45,637 nt of DNA from Oscillospiraceae bacterium (GTDB lineage: Bacteria > Bacillota > Clostridia > Oscillospirales > CAG-272), in the NCBI GenBank assembly GCA_015064505.1, contig SVSB01000023.1, positions 1 to 45,637 on the forward strand, in the 5' to 3' direction. Shown piece after piece: positions 1 through 9,409 of the stretch (positions are counted from its first letter, which is position 1; each line of letters starts with the position of its first letter). The translations under genes and the position numbers were made by a program. A model generated the notes under the pieces. That model ran no database searches, was not told the origin of the DNA, and was given only the letters and a program-made list of their open reading frames with translations.

Positions 1-2027
1 AGTTTGAAAGCTACCCCACCGTGATGATGGGTAAAAACGGAAACTACGACGATGCGGAATACACCCTTACGATCAACTCAGGAAGCTTCAACCGCATCTA
101 TCTTACAAACGATACCTCCAAGGCAATTCACAATAACGTTAAGGCAACGCTTGTAATAAACGGCGGCGAGTTCTTCGATCCGATCTACGCAAGCTACGCA
201 GGCGATTTTAAGGGCGATGCTACCGTTATCGTAAACGGCGGTATCCTCCGAGCAGGCATCTTCGGCAGCGGCAAGGCCGGTACCTCCTTCAAGGGCAACC
301 TTACCTACGAGATCAACGGCGGATCGATCATCGGTATAATCGCAGCCGCATATTCAAAGAGCACCTCTCTTAACGGAGATATGTATCTTAAGCTCAACGG
401 CGGAACCTTCAACGGAGTTACCGACATAAAGGGACCCGACGAATTTAACGGTAAGATGGTTCCCCACGTTACTATAGGAGCTAATGTTGATATCTTCGCA
501 AAAGAGGAAGGCACTCACTCCTTCGTCAACCCCATAGTTCCTGCGGCTGACCCTTGGGTAATCTATAAGGACGGCTTCTACTACTTCACCAAGACCGCAG
601 GCTCCTCCATCGGAGTTGCAAAGGCAACCAATCTTGGCGACCTTGCGAATGCGGAAATGATCACCGTTTTCGATCCCCCGGACGGACGCGAGTACTCAAA
701 GAACCTCTGGTCCCCCGAGCTTCATTACTACTATCAGGAGGATTTTCCGGACGATCCCGACTTTACAGAGGGCTGGTACATACTTCTTGCCTGTGATAAC
801 GGTGATAACTATCTCCACCGTATGTTCTGCATCAAGGCTCTTACGGACGATCCTCAAGGTCCTTACGGACATCCCATCACCGGCGAAGTGAATATTCCCA
901 TAAAGACCTTAAGCGATACCGATCCTACGGTCGGTGAGATCTGGGCGGCAGGACAGACCGACGGCCGCATCAACGGCAATCTCTACTGCCTGTGGGTATC
1001 CGAGCATACCGAGCCCAATCACAGATATCAGACTCTTAACATCTCCAAGATGAAGAATCCCTGGACTCTTACGGGCCCCACCGCAGTTATCTGCAAGCCC
1101 ACCGAATCCTGGGAAAAGGGCGGCGCTACCTACGAGATCAGCGCTGACGGAAAGATCTATCCCGAGGTAGTTGAGGGTATCGCAATAGCAAACGCTCCCA
1201 ACGGCGATACTTATATGCTTTACGCAGGCTCCGGTTACTGGACTCCCTATTACTGCATCGCCCAGCTTAAGCTCACGGGCGACGATCCCGTAGTATACGA
1301 AAACTGGTACAAATACCGCACGCCTCTGGTTTCCAAGAGCAATCAGCTTAACGGAACCGGTCACAACTGCTTCACCGTATCCCCCGACGGAAAGACCAAC
1401 TACATCGTATATCACGCGTACGTAGGTACCGATACCAAAAGCGGCAGATATATGATTGCGGAGGAGTATACCTTTACCGACGACGGAGTTAAGATCGGCG
1501 TCGGCAACGGTTATCCCACCGAGATCACCAAGGTGTTCTCCACTCCCGTAAACACCATGCCCCTTGTAAAGAAGTTCAAGGGATGGGGTGACCAGATCGC
1601 CGACTTCCTTGCTGTAGACACCGTAACCGTCGGAATCGGCGCTGAGATCTCCGTAACTCCCAAGCTTTCAAGCGGCGACGCGTACTCCGCTGAAAAGTAC
1701 GGCGTTCTTGAATATATGCACAAGGCAAAGGACGCATTCGGTGCTTACACTGCAGGTCTTCCTTCCACCGATGCGGCAGGCGAATACACCGTAATCGCAA
1801 CTCTTGACGGAGTAAACGATTACAGTGGAATTTCCTGCTCCTTCAACGTGGTTGTCGATCCCACCATAACCGTTGAGACCGAGCCCGCAGATACCACCGC
1901 TCCCGATACCGGAAGCACCACGGAGCCCGCAGGCAACTTCCCCGTTATTCCCGTTGCAGTTGCAGGCGTTGCCGTTATTGCCGCGATAATCGTTGCGGTA
2001 ATTATCTCAAAGAAGAAAAAGAAATAA
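1..2027 (+). CDS. Surface GH43-type glycoside hydrolase with beta-helix module, 5' end missing
   Basis: The frame is open from the first bases of the window (FESYPT precedes the GTG at 21) and aligns with the middle of the next protein, so the N-terminus lies upstream. Visible order: NGGxF-type beta-helix rungs (about residues 15-150 counted from position 21); a GH43-like five-bladed propeller starting at the motif DPWVIYKDGFYYF, with NLWSPELHY and PEVVEGIAI, whose Glu fits the general acid; an Ig-like domain near residues 540-615 (AGEYTVIATLDG); a Thr/Pro linker; and one C-terminal membrane helix followed by five lysines. No LPxTG-type motif is seen. GH43 enzymes typically cleave arabinofuranosyl or xylosyl links outside the cell; the actual substrate is unknown. 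The stop lies 18 bases before the next start, so the two genes are probably co-transcribed tandem duplicates. Confidence 0.85.
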   Translation, partial: FESYPTVMMGKNGNYDDAEYTLTINSGSFNRIYLTNDTSKAIHNNVKATLVINGGEFFDPIYASYAGDFKGDATVIVNGGILRAGIFGSGKAGTSFKGNLTYEINGGSIIGIIAAAYSKSTSLNGDMYLKLNGGTFNGVTDIKGPDEFNGKMVPHVTIGANVDIFAKEEGTHSFVNPIVPAADPWVIYKDGFYYFTKTAGSSIGVAKATNLGDLANAEMITVFDPPDGREYSKNLWSPELHYYYQEDFPDDPDFTEGWYILLACDNGDNYLHRMFCIKALTDDPQGPYGHPITGEVNIPIKTLSDTDPTVGEIWAAGQTDGRINGNLYCLWVSEHTEPNHRYQTLNISKMKNPWTLTGPTAVICKPTESWEKGGATYEISADGKIYPEVVEGIAIANAPNGDTYMLYAGSGYWTPYYCIAQLKLTGDDPVVYENWYKYRTPLVSKSNQLNGTGHNCFTVSPDGKTNYIVYHAYVGTDTKSGRYMIAEEYTFTDDGVKIGVGNGYPTEITKVFSTPVNTMPLVKKFKGWGDQIADFLAVDTVTVGIGAEISVTPKLSSGDAYSAEKYGVLEYMHKAKDAFGAYTAGLPSTDAAGEYTVIATLDGVNDYSGISCSFNVVVDPTITVETEPADTTAPDTGSTTEPAGNFPVIPVAVAGVAVIAAIIVAVIISKKKKK

Positions 2028-2045
2028 AAAGTAACAGGAAGCATT

Positions 2046-5000
2046 ATGAAAAGATTATTCGCAATAATTCTTTCGCTTTTGATGCTTGCTTCCGTATTTC
2101 CCATTGCAGTTCCCGTCATCGCGGCGGATAAGACCGTATACGTTGACGGCGCAAACGGAAATGACAGCGGGGACGGCCTTGCGCCGTCCTCCGCTTTTAA
2201 AACTCTGGAAGCAGCAATAAAAGCCATTGCAAATGAGGGAGGAAGGATAGTTCTCACCTCCGACGTATCCCTCAAAGGCTCGGCCTCCGCACAGTACGTC
2301 GAACCCAAACACAGCGGCAAAATTGTTATCACCTCAAATGACGGAAACAATAAATATTCCGCAACCCTAAGGCTGCAGGGCGGAATGGTATACGCTCTTA
2401 ACGGACCCACGGAGTTTGCGGATCTTGCAATCAACTCCGGAAGCGGAAAAACCGTCATTGCCGCCCGCTTCAACGAGCTGGTTATGGGCGAAGGGCTTAC
2501 CTTCTCCGCCGCCAATACCTGTCTGCTTGGCGGTTACCAGACCGCATCAGCGGGAACGCCCGTAAATAAGAACAGCCACGTTACCGTAAAGAGCGGAAGC
2601 TACGACTTCATCGTCGGCTTCAGCCGCGACAGATCGGGCGGAAACCTTACCTATACGGGAACATCTAACATAAGCATATACGGCGGAACCGTAAAGACCG
2701 TATACGGCGCGTCGACTCTCTATCACTTCTCGGGCAGTACCAACATCAATATCTACGGCGGTACCGTATCGTCCGTAAACACGGGCGGCGACGCCACGAG
2801 AAGACTGAACGGCACGAGTAATATCGGAATATACGGCGGTAATATCACTGCCATAAACATCAACAACGCCATCGGAGACACCACAATGACTCTTGACGGC
2901 GGAAGCGTCACCAGAATAACGGAAAGTATATACCAGAACAATTCCGAGATAACAAACCTTGCAAGCGGTGCTTTGCGTATGCTTTCCTACAATTCCGTTG
3001 CATATACGGAATCTCAGATAGCAAAGCTTGCGGGCAACATTTTTGACAGTATAAGCGTTTACGGACACGCGTACGTAAAGCAGGGCGCAAGCGGCGACGG
3101 TAAGAGCGCGGCTTCCCCCGTGGGAGATCTTGCGGCGGCTATCAATCTCGTTGCCGGCGGCGGCGAGGTGGAGATAATTGGAGATTATACCGTATCCGAC
3201 TTCACGGAGCCCGCACACAACGGCGTTATTACTATCGTTTCCGATAACGGCTCCCTTACCATTGGAAGCTATACCCTTGCAGGACCGACAACCTTTGACC
3301 TTCCCACAAGCGGAGATTACACCGTAAACGCCGACGGAAACACCTTCAGCACGGGAAAAAGCTTTGCTGACTCCGGCAAGGTGACCATTTACGGCACGGT
3401 TGATCTGAACAAGGATTCCGCCGTTTACATCGGCGGCGGCGAGATACACGCAGTATACGCCTCCAAAAACGGACAAGCCGCCGAAAAGAACGGCGTTATA
3501 GACGTTAGCGGCGGCAAAGTAAAGACAGCCGCAGCGGCAGAAAACAGCGCCACCAACGGAAATATTTCCATATTCGTGAACGGCGGAGAAATAGAAAAAG
3601 CGATCTTTGACGGAACGAACGGTAGCATTACCCTTTCCGCTCAGATGGGAAAGCTTGGATCCGTTTCCGCAGAATCGGTTTCCGCCTCCTCCGGCAATTC
3701 CCTTTCCTACAACACCGACACATTTGACGGCAAGCTGTTTGACGGTATCAGGCATCTGTTTACAAGCGTATCAAACGTAAAGACCGTATACGTCAAGGAC
3801 GGCTCAAACGGAAACGGACTTTCCGCAAACAGCCCAACGGATCTCGCAACCGCCTTTACGCTTCTTAAAGACAGCGGCGGAATATTGGTAATTTGCGGCA
3901 CGACTACGGTAGGCAAGACGGTTTCCACTGCGGCAACCGCTTCGGCTGTTACGGTTACCTCCGTTGACGGAGATACCGATTACCGCAAATCCGGCGCAAA
4001 GCTCGTCCTTGGATCCGATCTTTCCTTCGGAGGCGCGGTGCTGATTGAAAACCTCAACGTAACGCTTGGCAAGAGCGCACCAAGGATCAGCTTCAACGCA
4101 AACGATTCGACCATTGGCGATAACGTAGTTATGGATAAACCCGCCGCGTATGAAAAATACCCGAATATCGTATGCGGAAAATCAGCCTCCTACAGCGGAG
4201 GATACACCGTTACCGTAAAATCGGGAAGCTACAACAACCTATATCTCACGAACGACGCCGCAAACACAAAGATAACGAGCCTCAATGCATCTCTTATCAT
4301 TGACGGCGGTAGCTTCTACGGCCCCGTGAACGCAGCGGGCAACGGCAGCTGCAGCGGAAGCGTTTCCGTTACAATAAACGGCGGCGTGCTTCATGCAGGT
4401 ATTTACGGATGCGGCAACAACGCAGACGCAACCTTCAGCGGCGATATGAAATACGTGCTGAACGGCGGCAAGATCATCGGCAAGATAGCTCCCGCATTTC
4501 TCTTCTCCGCAATGCTCAACGGAGATATGTACCTTGAGCTTAACGGAGGCGAGTTCAGCTCGGTTACGGATATTCTCGGTCCCGATGAATTCAAGGGCAG
4601 AATGAAGCCCCACGTTACCGTAGGCTCTGATGTCGATATATTCGCACACGAGGAAGGCACCGCATCTTACCAAAACCCCGTTACACAGGCGGGCGACCCC
4701 TGGGTGATCTACAGAGACGGTTATTACTATTTTACAAAGACCGCAGGCTCATCCATCGGAGTTGCTAAAGCCGCAAACCTCGGGGATCTTGCATATGCTC
4801 AGTTTGAAACGGTCTTCAAGCCGGCAAGCGGACAAATGTACTCAAAGAATCTTTGGTCTCCCGAGCTACATTACTTCTCTGCAGACGACTTTGATAACGA
4901 GCATTTCACAGAGGATATGGAAGGCTGGTATTTGCTTGTTGCCTGTGACGACGGGAACAACAAGAACCACAGAATGTACGTTCTGAAGGCATTGACCGAC

Positions 5001-6173
5001 GATCCCCAGGGCGAATACGGGCACCCGGTTACCAAGGCGGTAAACGTTCCCGCCAAAATTACCAGCGATACGGATGATACCGTAAACGCCAACTGGACCA
5101 TCGGGCAGACCTTCGCAAAGATCAACAATCAGCTCTACTGCTTCTGGGTATCCGAGAAGATGGACGGAAACAGAAGATACCAGACGATGCACATCTCAAT
5201 GATGAAAAATCCATGGACCGCAACGGGCAAGACCGCTATAGTTTGCGAGCCCACGGAGCCTTGGGAAAAGCATGGAGCAACGTATACGCCCACAGCGGAC
5301 GGAACCATATACCCCGAAGTAGTTGAGGGCATAGCCATCGTAAACGGCCCTAACGGCGAGGTATTTATGCTGTATTGCGGATCCGGTTATTGGACCACCG
5401 AATACTGCCTCGGTCAGCTCAAGCTCGTTGGTGACGATCCAATCAGCTACGAAAGCTGGTATAAGTATCCCCAGCCCATTCTCACCAAGAACACGGAGAT
5501 GAACGGCACGGGACATTGCTGCTATACCACCTCCCCCGACGGAAGCATCAATTACATCGTATATCACGCATACATGGGTAACAGCAATCAGGGCGACAGA
5601 TTTATGATCGCCGAAGAATATACCGTTACCGCAGACGGCGTGCAGATCGGAAAAGCCAACGGAAAGCCCGCGCCGCTTTCAACAGTTTTTGAAGCCAAAG
5701 TAAACACTATGCCTCTAATAAAGAAGCTTAAGGGCTGGGGCAAGGAAATTGCGGACTTTATGAGCTTTGAAAATATCACCGTAGGCATCGGATCCGTTAT
5801 ATCCCCTATTCCCACCCTTTCAAACGGAGACGGCTACAGCGCCGAAAAATACGGCACCGTAGAGTATGAATACAAGCCGAAAAACGAAATAACCGAGTAC
5901 CTCACCGGACTTCCCTCCTCTGAGGCTACCGGTGAATATACCGTTAAGGCTAAACTCGTAGGAAACGATAATTACAGCGGCTTCACTGCATCCTTCACTA
6001 TCGTGATCGATGCTTCGGCTCCGGTCGTTACCGAGGCACCCGACACCACGGCGCAGAATGATCCCGCACAGACCACCTCCCCCGTTAATACGGGAACGAT
6101 AGTCATTATCATCTCATGCGTGGCAGTTGTAGCAGCGATTATAGCACTTATCGTATTCACAAAGAAAAAGTAA
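2046..6173 (+). CDS. Surface GH43-type glycoside hydrolase with three beta-helix blocks (1375 aa)
   Basis: The start has a signal peptide of about 27 residues (MKRLFAIILSLLMLASVFP...) and follows AGGAAG. Three beta-helix blocks follow, each opened by an entry motif: VYVDGANGNDSGDG near residue 32, YVKQGASGDGKSA near 343, and VYVKDGSNGNG near 580. They contain repeated INGG/IYGG rungs. The GH43-like domain spans about 875-1220, with candidate catalytic Asp884 in GDPWVIYRDG, then NLWSPELHYF, and VVEGIAIV with the candidate acid Glu. An Ig-like domain (GEYTVKAKLVGNDNYSG), a Thr-rich linker and a C-terminal membrane helix ending in KKK complete it. It is a clear tandem duplicate of the preceding truncated gene. 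Hydrolase family assignment is by motif; specificity for arabinan or xylan is not proven. A hairpin terminator follows directly. Confidence 0.9.
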   Translation: MKRLFAIILSLLMLASVFPIAVPVIAADKTVYVDGANGNDSGDGLAPSSAFKTLEAAIKAIANEGGRIVLTSDVSLKGSASAQYVEPKHSGKIVITSNDGNNKYSATLRLQGGMVYALNGPTEFADLAINSGSGKTVIAARFNELVMGEGLTFSAANTCLLGGYQTASAGTPVNKNSHVTVKSGSYDFIVGFSRDRSGGNLTYTGTSNISIYGGTVKTVYGASTLYHFSGSTNINIYGGTVSSVNTGGDATRRLNGTSNIGIYGGNITAININNAIGDTTMTLDGGSVTRITESIYQNNSEITNLASGALRMLSYNSVAYTESQIAKLAGNIFDSISVYGHAYVKQGASGDGKSAASPVGDLAAAINLVAGGGEVEIIGDYTVSDFTEPAHNGVITIVSDNGSLTIGSYTLAGPTTFDLPTSGDYTVNADGNTFSTGKSFADSGKVTIYGTVDLNKDSAVYIGGGEIHAVYASKNGQAAEKNGVIDVSGGKVKTAAAAENSATNGNISIFVNGGEIEKAIFDGTNGSITLSAQMGKLGSVSAESVSASSGNSLSYNTDTFDGKLFDGIRHLFTSVSNVKTVYVKDGSNGNGLSANSPTDLATAFTLLKDSGGILVICGTTTVGKTVSTAATASAVTVTSVDGDTDYRKSGAKLVLGSDLSFGGAVLIENLNVTLGKSAPRISFNANDSTIGDNVVMDKPAAYEKYPNIVCGKSASYSGGYTVTVKSGSYNNLYLTNDAANTKITSLNASLIIDGGSFYGPVNAAGNGSCSGSVSVTINGGVLHAGIYGCGNNADATFSGDMKYVLNGGKIIGKIAPAFLFSAMLNGDMYLELNGGEFSSVTDILGPDEFKGRMKPHVTVGSDVDIFAHEEGTASYQNPVTQAGDPWVIYRDGYYYFTKTAGSSIGVAKAANLGDLAYAQFETVFKPASGQMYSKNLWSPELHYFSADDFDNEHFTEDMEGWYLLVACDDGNNKNHRMYVLKALTDDPQGEYGHPVTKAVNVPAKITSDTDDTVNANWTIGQTFAKINNQLYCFWVSEKMDGNRRYQTMHISMMKNPWTATGKTAIVCEPTEPWEKHGATYTPTADGTIYPEVVEGIAIVNGPNGEVFMLYCGSGYWTTEYCLGQLKLVGDDPISYESWYKYPQPILTKNTEMNGTGHCCYTTSPDGSINYIVYHAYMGNSNQGDRFMIAEEYTVTADGVQIGKANGKPAPLSTVFEAKVNTMPLIKKLKGWGKEIADFMSFENITVGIGSVISPIPTLSNGDGYSAEKYGTVEYEYKPKNEITEYLTGLPSSEATGEYTVKAKLVGNDNYSGFTASFTIVIDASAPVVTEAPDTTAQNDPAQTTSPVNTGTIVIIISCVAVVAAIIALIVFTKKK

Positions 6174-6180
6174 ACAAAAA

Positions 6181-6214
6181 AACAATGGGCACCCGAGCGC
6201 GGGTGCCCATTGTT
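6181..6214. terminator. Bidirectional intrinsic terminator
   Basis: A perfect 14-bp stem (AACAATGGGCACCC with its complement) around a 6-base loop lies between two convergent genes. It has A-runs on the left and T-runs on the right, so it can end transcription from both sides. Confidence 0.9.
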
Positions 6215-6234
6215 TTATGAATAACTAAAAGCTA

Positions 6235-7653
6235 TTAGTTTTCTCTCTTCTTGATAATTACTACTGCAGCAGCACAAAGAACTGCGGCAGCGGCGAATAC
6301 GAACATAAGAGAAGCATCGCCGGTGGGAGGAGTAACCTCGCCGGTAGCTGCAGTGGTATCAACTACTGCTGCGGTGGTATCAACTACTGCAACGGTAGTG
6401 TCAACGGTTGCCTCGGTAGTAACTACAGCCTCGGTGGTAACTACAGCCTCGGTAGTAACTACAGGCTCGGTAGTAGCCTCAACCTTGATAGTACCGTAAG
6501 TAACGCCGTTATCCTCAACGCAAACGTCCTTAAGAGCCTTGAAGGCTGCAGCGGAAGCTGCGTTATCGGGATCGTGATTTACGGTTACAACGCCAACACC
6601 GCCGTTAGCGGCAGTAAGATCAGCGAGCTTGGATTCGGTAAGACCGGAAAGGTCACCGCCGTTAACGTTGATGGTGAGCTTACCCGCGAACATTGCGTCC
6701 TTCTGCTGTACTGCGCAGAAGTAATCGGCGATCTTAACGCCGTTATTGATGTTAACGGTGATATCAGCGAAGGAAACGTTGCCGCTCTTCAAATAGCAGG
6801 AACCGATAAATCCTGCAAGCTCGCCGCCGTTGAGGTTAACAACGATCTTAGCGTGATCGCCGTAGTTACCCTTACCGGTTGGGGAATTCATATTTGCTCC
6901 ATCAAAGTAAGTGGTGGCGCCGCCGTTACCTGCAAGGAACTTACCGCCGTTTACGTTAATGGTGAGAGTACCGTCGAAGGTAGTGGAAGAGTCTCTGTCT
7001 CCGCCACGAAGATACTGCCAGGTACCGCCGTTAATAGCAACGTTGGTCTCGCCGGAGAAGGTGGGATTGCCTGCAGCCTTATCCATGGTACCGGTTCCGT
7101 TGTAGCCAAGGAGAAGGATGGGATAATGAGTAGTTATTCCCTCGTTTGCGGCAATGGGAGCGTTAGTGAAGTTCTCGGTTACGGTGAGGTTATTATACTG
7201 CATACAGATAATAGCGTTGGTGTTGATGGTCTCGTAATGAACGCAATCGAATACGTACTCGCCGTTGAAGTAAGTAACGGAAACGTTCTTGTTAGGGCTG
7301 ACGATCTTTGCGCCGTCGTTGCGGTAGTCAACTCCGCCGTAGGAGCTGGTAAGGGTGATAACTGCGGTGCTATCGGGAATTACGTTGTGGAATTCGTCAC
7401 CGAAAGAGGTAGCGCCACAAATAACGATAACGGCAGACTTTGCATCTGCGTGCTCGTTTACAAGCTGAACAGCCGTAGCAATGGTTGCAACAGCAGTTGC
7501 GGCGGTCTTACCGTCATTTGCGTCTGCGCCGGCGGTACCGTTAAGGTAAACCACAACGTCGCTCTGTGCGGTCTCTGCAGCCGCAACGCTGAATGCGGGA
7601 ACCGCAAGAACCATCATAAGTGCAACAAGGATAAGGGAGATTGCTCTTTTCAT
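6235..7653 (-). CDS. Cell-wall-anchored beta-helix protein with Thr-rich stalk (472 aa, paralogue 1)
   Basis: The start has AGGAGGTAC-type SD spacing (GGAGGTACAAAATG). The signal peptide MKRAISLILVALMMVLAVPAFSVAAA is followed by the family entry motif VYLNGTAGADANDGKTAATA, the GGVDYRNDGAK motif and NGG rungs, including GTWQYLRGGDRDSS. Residues about 395-436 form a stalk of TTEAVV / VDTTAAV repeats. The tail is a sorting signal: PPTGD at 442-446, a hydrophobic helix, and KKREN. Sortase-type anchoring is therefore likely, though PPTGD departs from canonical LPxTG. No catalytic domain is present, so an adhesin, glycan-binding or structural role is plausible but unproven. The same design occurs in the next two genes; this one has its own promoter. 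Confidence 0.88.
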   Translation of the reverse strand: MKRAISLILVALMMVLAVPAFSVAAAETAQSDVVVYLNGTAGADANDGKTAATAVATIATAVQLVNEHADAKSAVIVICGATSFGDEFHNVIPDSTAVITLTSSYGGVDYRNDGAKIVSPNKNVSVTYFNGEYVFDCVHYETINTNAIICMQYNNLTVTENFTNAPIAANEGITTHYPILLLGYNGTGTMDKAAGNPTFSGETNVAINGGTWQYLRGGDRDSSTTFDGTLTINVNGGKFLAGNGGATTYFDGANMNSPTGKGNYGDHAKIVVNLNGGELAGFIGSCYLKSGNVSFADITVNINNGVKIADYFCAVQQKDAMFAGKLTINVNGGDLSGLTESKLADLTAANGGVGVVTVNHDPDNAASAAAFKALKDVCVEDNGVTYGTIKVEATTEPVVTTEAVVTTEAVVTTEATVDTTVAVVDTTAAVVDTTAATGEVTPPTGDASLMFVFAAAAVLCAAAVVIIKKREN

Positions 7654-7693
7654 TTTGTACCTCCAAATAAATTTGTAAAATTATTACTTAATC

Positions 7694-7722
7694 AGTTTAC
7701 AACATTTTTTACAAATTTGCAA
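7694..7722 (-). promoter_or_regulatory. SigA-type promoter of paralogue 1
   Basis: On the minus strand, TTGCAA (7722-7717), a 17-base spacer and TAAACT (7699-7694) lie upstream of the ATG at 7653. The flanking ATATTGCAAATTT is shared with the promoter of paralogue 2. Confidence 0.75.
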
Positions 7723-7796
7723 TATCTTCACGAAAATAATTTTAATTTTTCAGACTTATTTATACTATTTGGTATTAATAATGTTAATAGAAGCAA

Positions 7797-7830
7797 AAAA
7801 GAAGCCCTTCGCGGACGAAGGGCTTCTTTT
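7797..7830 (-). terminator. Intrinsic terminator of paralogue 2
   Basis: The inverted repeat AAAAGAAGCCCTTCG...CGAAGGGCTTCTTTT lies just past the stop of the gene at 7840-9222. On the minus strand it is followed by a T-run. Confidence 0.88.
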
Positions 7831-7839
7831 TGTTAAAGA

Positions 7840-9222
7840 TCAGTTCTCTCTCTTCTTGATAACGATAACTGCGGCAGCGCAAAGAACTGCGGCAGCAGCG
7901 AATACGATCACGAGAGAAGCGTCACCTGTGGGAGGAGTAACCTCGCCGGTAGCGGCAGTGGTGTCAACTACTGCGGCAGTGGTATCAACGGTTGCCTCGG
8001 TAGTAACTACAGCCTCGGTAGTAACGGGCTCGGTAACTACGGGAGCATCAGCGATGGTGCCGTAAACAACGCCATCATCCTTGCCGGCAGAAGCATTCTT
8101 AAGAATGTTGAATGCCGCAACGGAATCGGGATCGTTGGGGTTGTGGTTAACGGTAACTGTACCAACGCCGCCGTTTGCGGTAGACTGATTCTTAAGAACC
8201 GCAGAAGTAACAGCGGAGAAATCGCCGCCGTATACGTTAACTACGAGATCACCGTTAAATACGGTGTTAAGGGTCATAGAGGATGCAAAGCCGCCATTAA
8301 GCTTAAAGCCCTTGTTGAAGTTAATGGTGATATCAGCGTTAATGGGAAGGTCAGGCTTGGTGTAGTTAGCAGCCGCAAGATAGGTCATCTCGCCGCCGTT
8401 AAGATTCATAACGATCTTGGCGTTATCGCCAAAAGCAGCCTTACCCGTAGGGGAGTTGGTGTTAGCGCTGGTAAAGTAACTGGTATCTGTGCCTGCGCCC
8501 TGAAGGAAGGTTCCGCCGTTGATGTTGATGGTCATATTTCCGTCGTAGGTGGAGAAGGAATCTCTATCGCCGCCTCTGAGATACGCCCAGGTACCGGAAT
8601 TGATCTCAACGTAAACGTCGTTGGTAAAGGTGGATTTACCTGCAGCCTTATCAAGGGGGTTATTACCACCGCCGTTGGAGCTGCAACCCACGAGAATGAT
8701 GGGATAGCTGGTGTACTTTGCAGGATCAGCCTGGGGAACGATCTCAACGCCCTCGCCTATTTCAAAGCTGTTATATTGAGCAGCGAAGATGGCGTTGGTA
8801 GTTGCAACGCTGATGGTAAGATACTCGAAAGCAAAGGGACCGTTGAACAGAACGTGAGCAATGTTCGCATTGAAGGTGAGGAATGCGGACTTGTAGTCGG
8901 TTCCGTCGTAATTACCGGTTACGGTAATCTTTGCGGTGTGCGCGGGAAGAACGTAAGCCTGAGCATCACCAAGCATGGTGTCGCCGGAGAGAACTACGAC
9001 TACTTCTTTAGCATCCGCATAGGTGTTTGCAATCTCAATAGCCTTTGCAAGAGACGCAACTGCAGTTGCGGCAGTCTTACCGTCGTTGGTATCTACACCG
9101 GTAGTACCGTTAAGATATACAACGGCATCTGCCTTCTCGGTGCCTGCAGCGGCAACGCCGATTGCGGGAACCAGCATAAGCGCCATAATGGCAACGAGGA
9201 TAAGGGATATCGCTCTTTTCAT
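7840..9222 (-). CDS. Cell-wall-anchored beta-helix protein with Thr-rich stalk (460 aa, paralogue 2)
   Basis: It has the same architecture as its neighbours: signal peptide MKRAISLILVAIMALMLVPA, entry motif VYLNGTTGVDTNDGKTAATA, a YDGTDYKSA motif where relatives have DGVDYR, the block GTWAYLRGGDRDSFSTYDG, and NGGTF/NGGEM rungs. A short TTEAVVTTEATVDTTAAV stalk and the sorting tail TPPTGDASL, hydrophobic helix and KKREN follow. The stalk is shorter than in paralogues 1 and 3. No enzymatic motif is visible. It is a single-gene unit with promoter at 9263-9291 and terminator at 7797-7830. Anchoring by a sortase with relaxed recognition is inferred; no sortase gene is in this window. Confidence 0.88.
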   Translation of the reverse strand: MKRAISLILVAIMALMLVPAIGVAAAGTEKADAVVYLNGTTGVDTNDGKTAATAVASLAKAIEIANTYADAKEVVVVLSGDTMLGDAQAYVLPAHTAKITVTGNYDGTDYKSAFLTFNANIAHVLFNGPFAFEYLTISVATTNAIFAAQYNSFEIGEGVEIVPQADPAKYTSYPIILVGCSSNGGGNNPLDKAAGKSTFTNDVYVEINSGTWAYLRGGDRDSFSTYDGNMTININGGTFLQGAGTDTSYFTSANTNSPTGKAAFGDNAKIVMNLNGGEMTYLAAANYTKPDLPINADITINFNKGFKLNGGFASSMTLNTVFNGDLVVNVYGGDFSAVTSAVLKNQSTANGGVGTVTVNHNPNDPDSVAAFNILKNASAGKDDGVVYGTIADAPVVTEPVTTEAVVTTEATVDTTAAVVDTTAATGEVTPPTGDASLVIVFAAAAVLCAAAVIVIKKREN

Positions 9223-9262
9223 TTTGTACCTCCAAAATAATATGTAATATAATTACTCCTTT

Positions 9263-9291
9263 ATCATACAATAATCTTTATAAATTTGCAA
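9263..9291 (-). promoter_or_regulatory. SigA-type promoter of paralogue 2
   Basis: Minus-strand TTGCAA (9291-9286), 17-base spacer, TATGAT (9268-9263). The layout matches the promoters of paralogues 1 and 3. Confidence 0.78.
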
Positions 9292-9370
9292 TATCTTAAA
9301 CAATTATTTTTAAACATTTTCATCCTAATTTGTGCTTTTCGGCATCAAGCAATAAGATTATATGCACAAA

Positions 9371-9397
9371 AGAACCCCCTCGCGGTGAGGGGGTTCT
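9371..9397 (-). terminator. Intrinsic terminator of paralogue 3
   Basis: An 11-bp GC-rich stem (AGAACCCCCTC with its complement) around a 5-base loop lies just past the stop of the gene at 9410-10810 and is followed by T-rich sequence on the minus strand. Confidence 0.85.
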
Positions 9398-9409
9398 TCA
9401 AGAATAATA

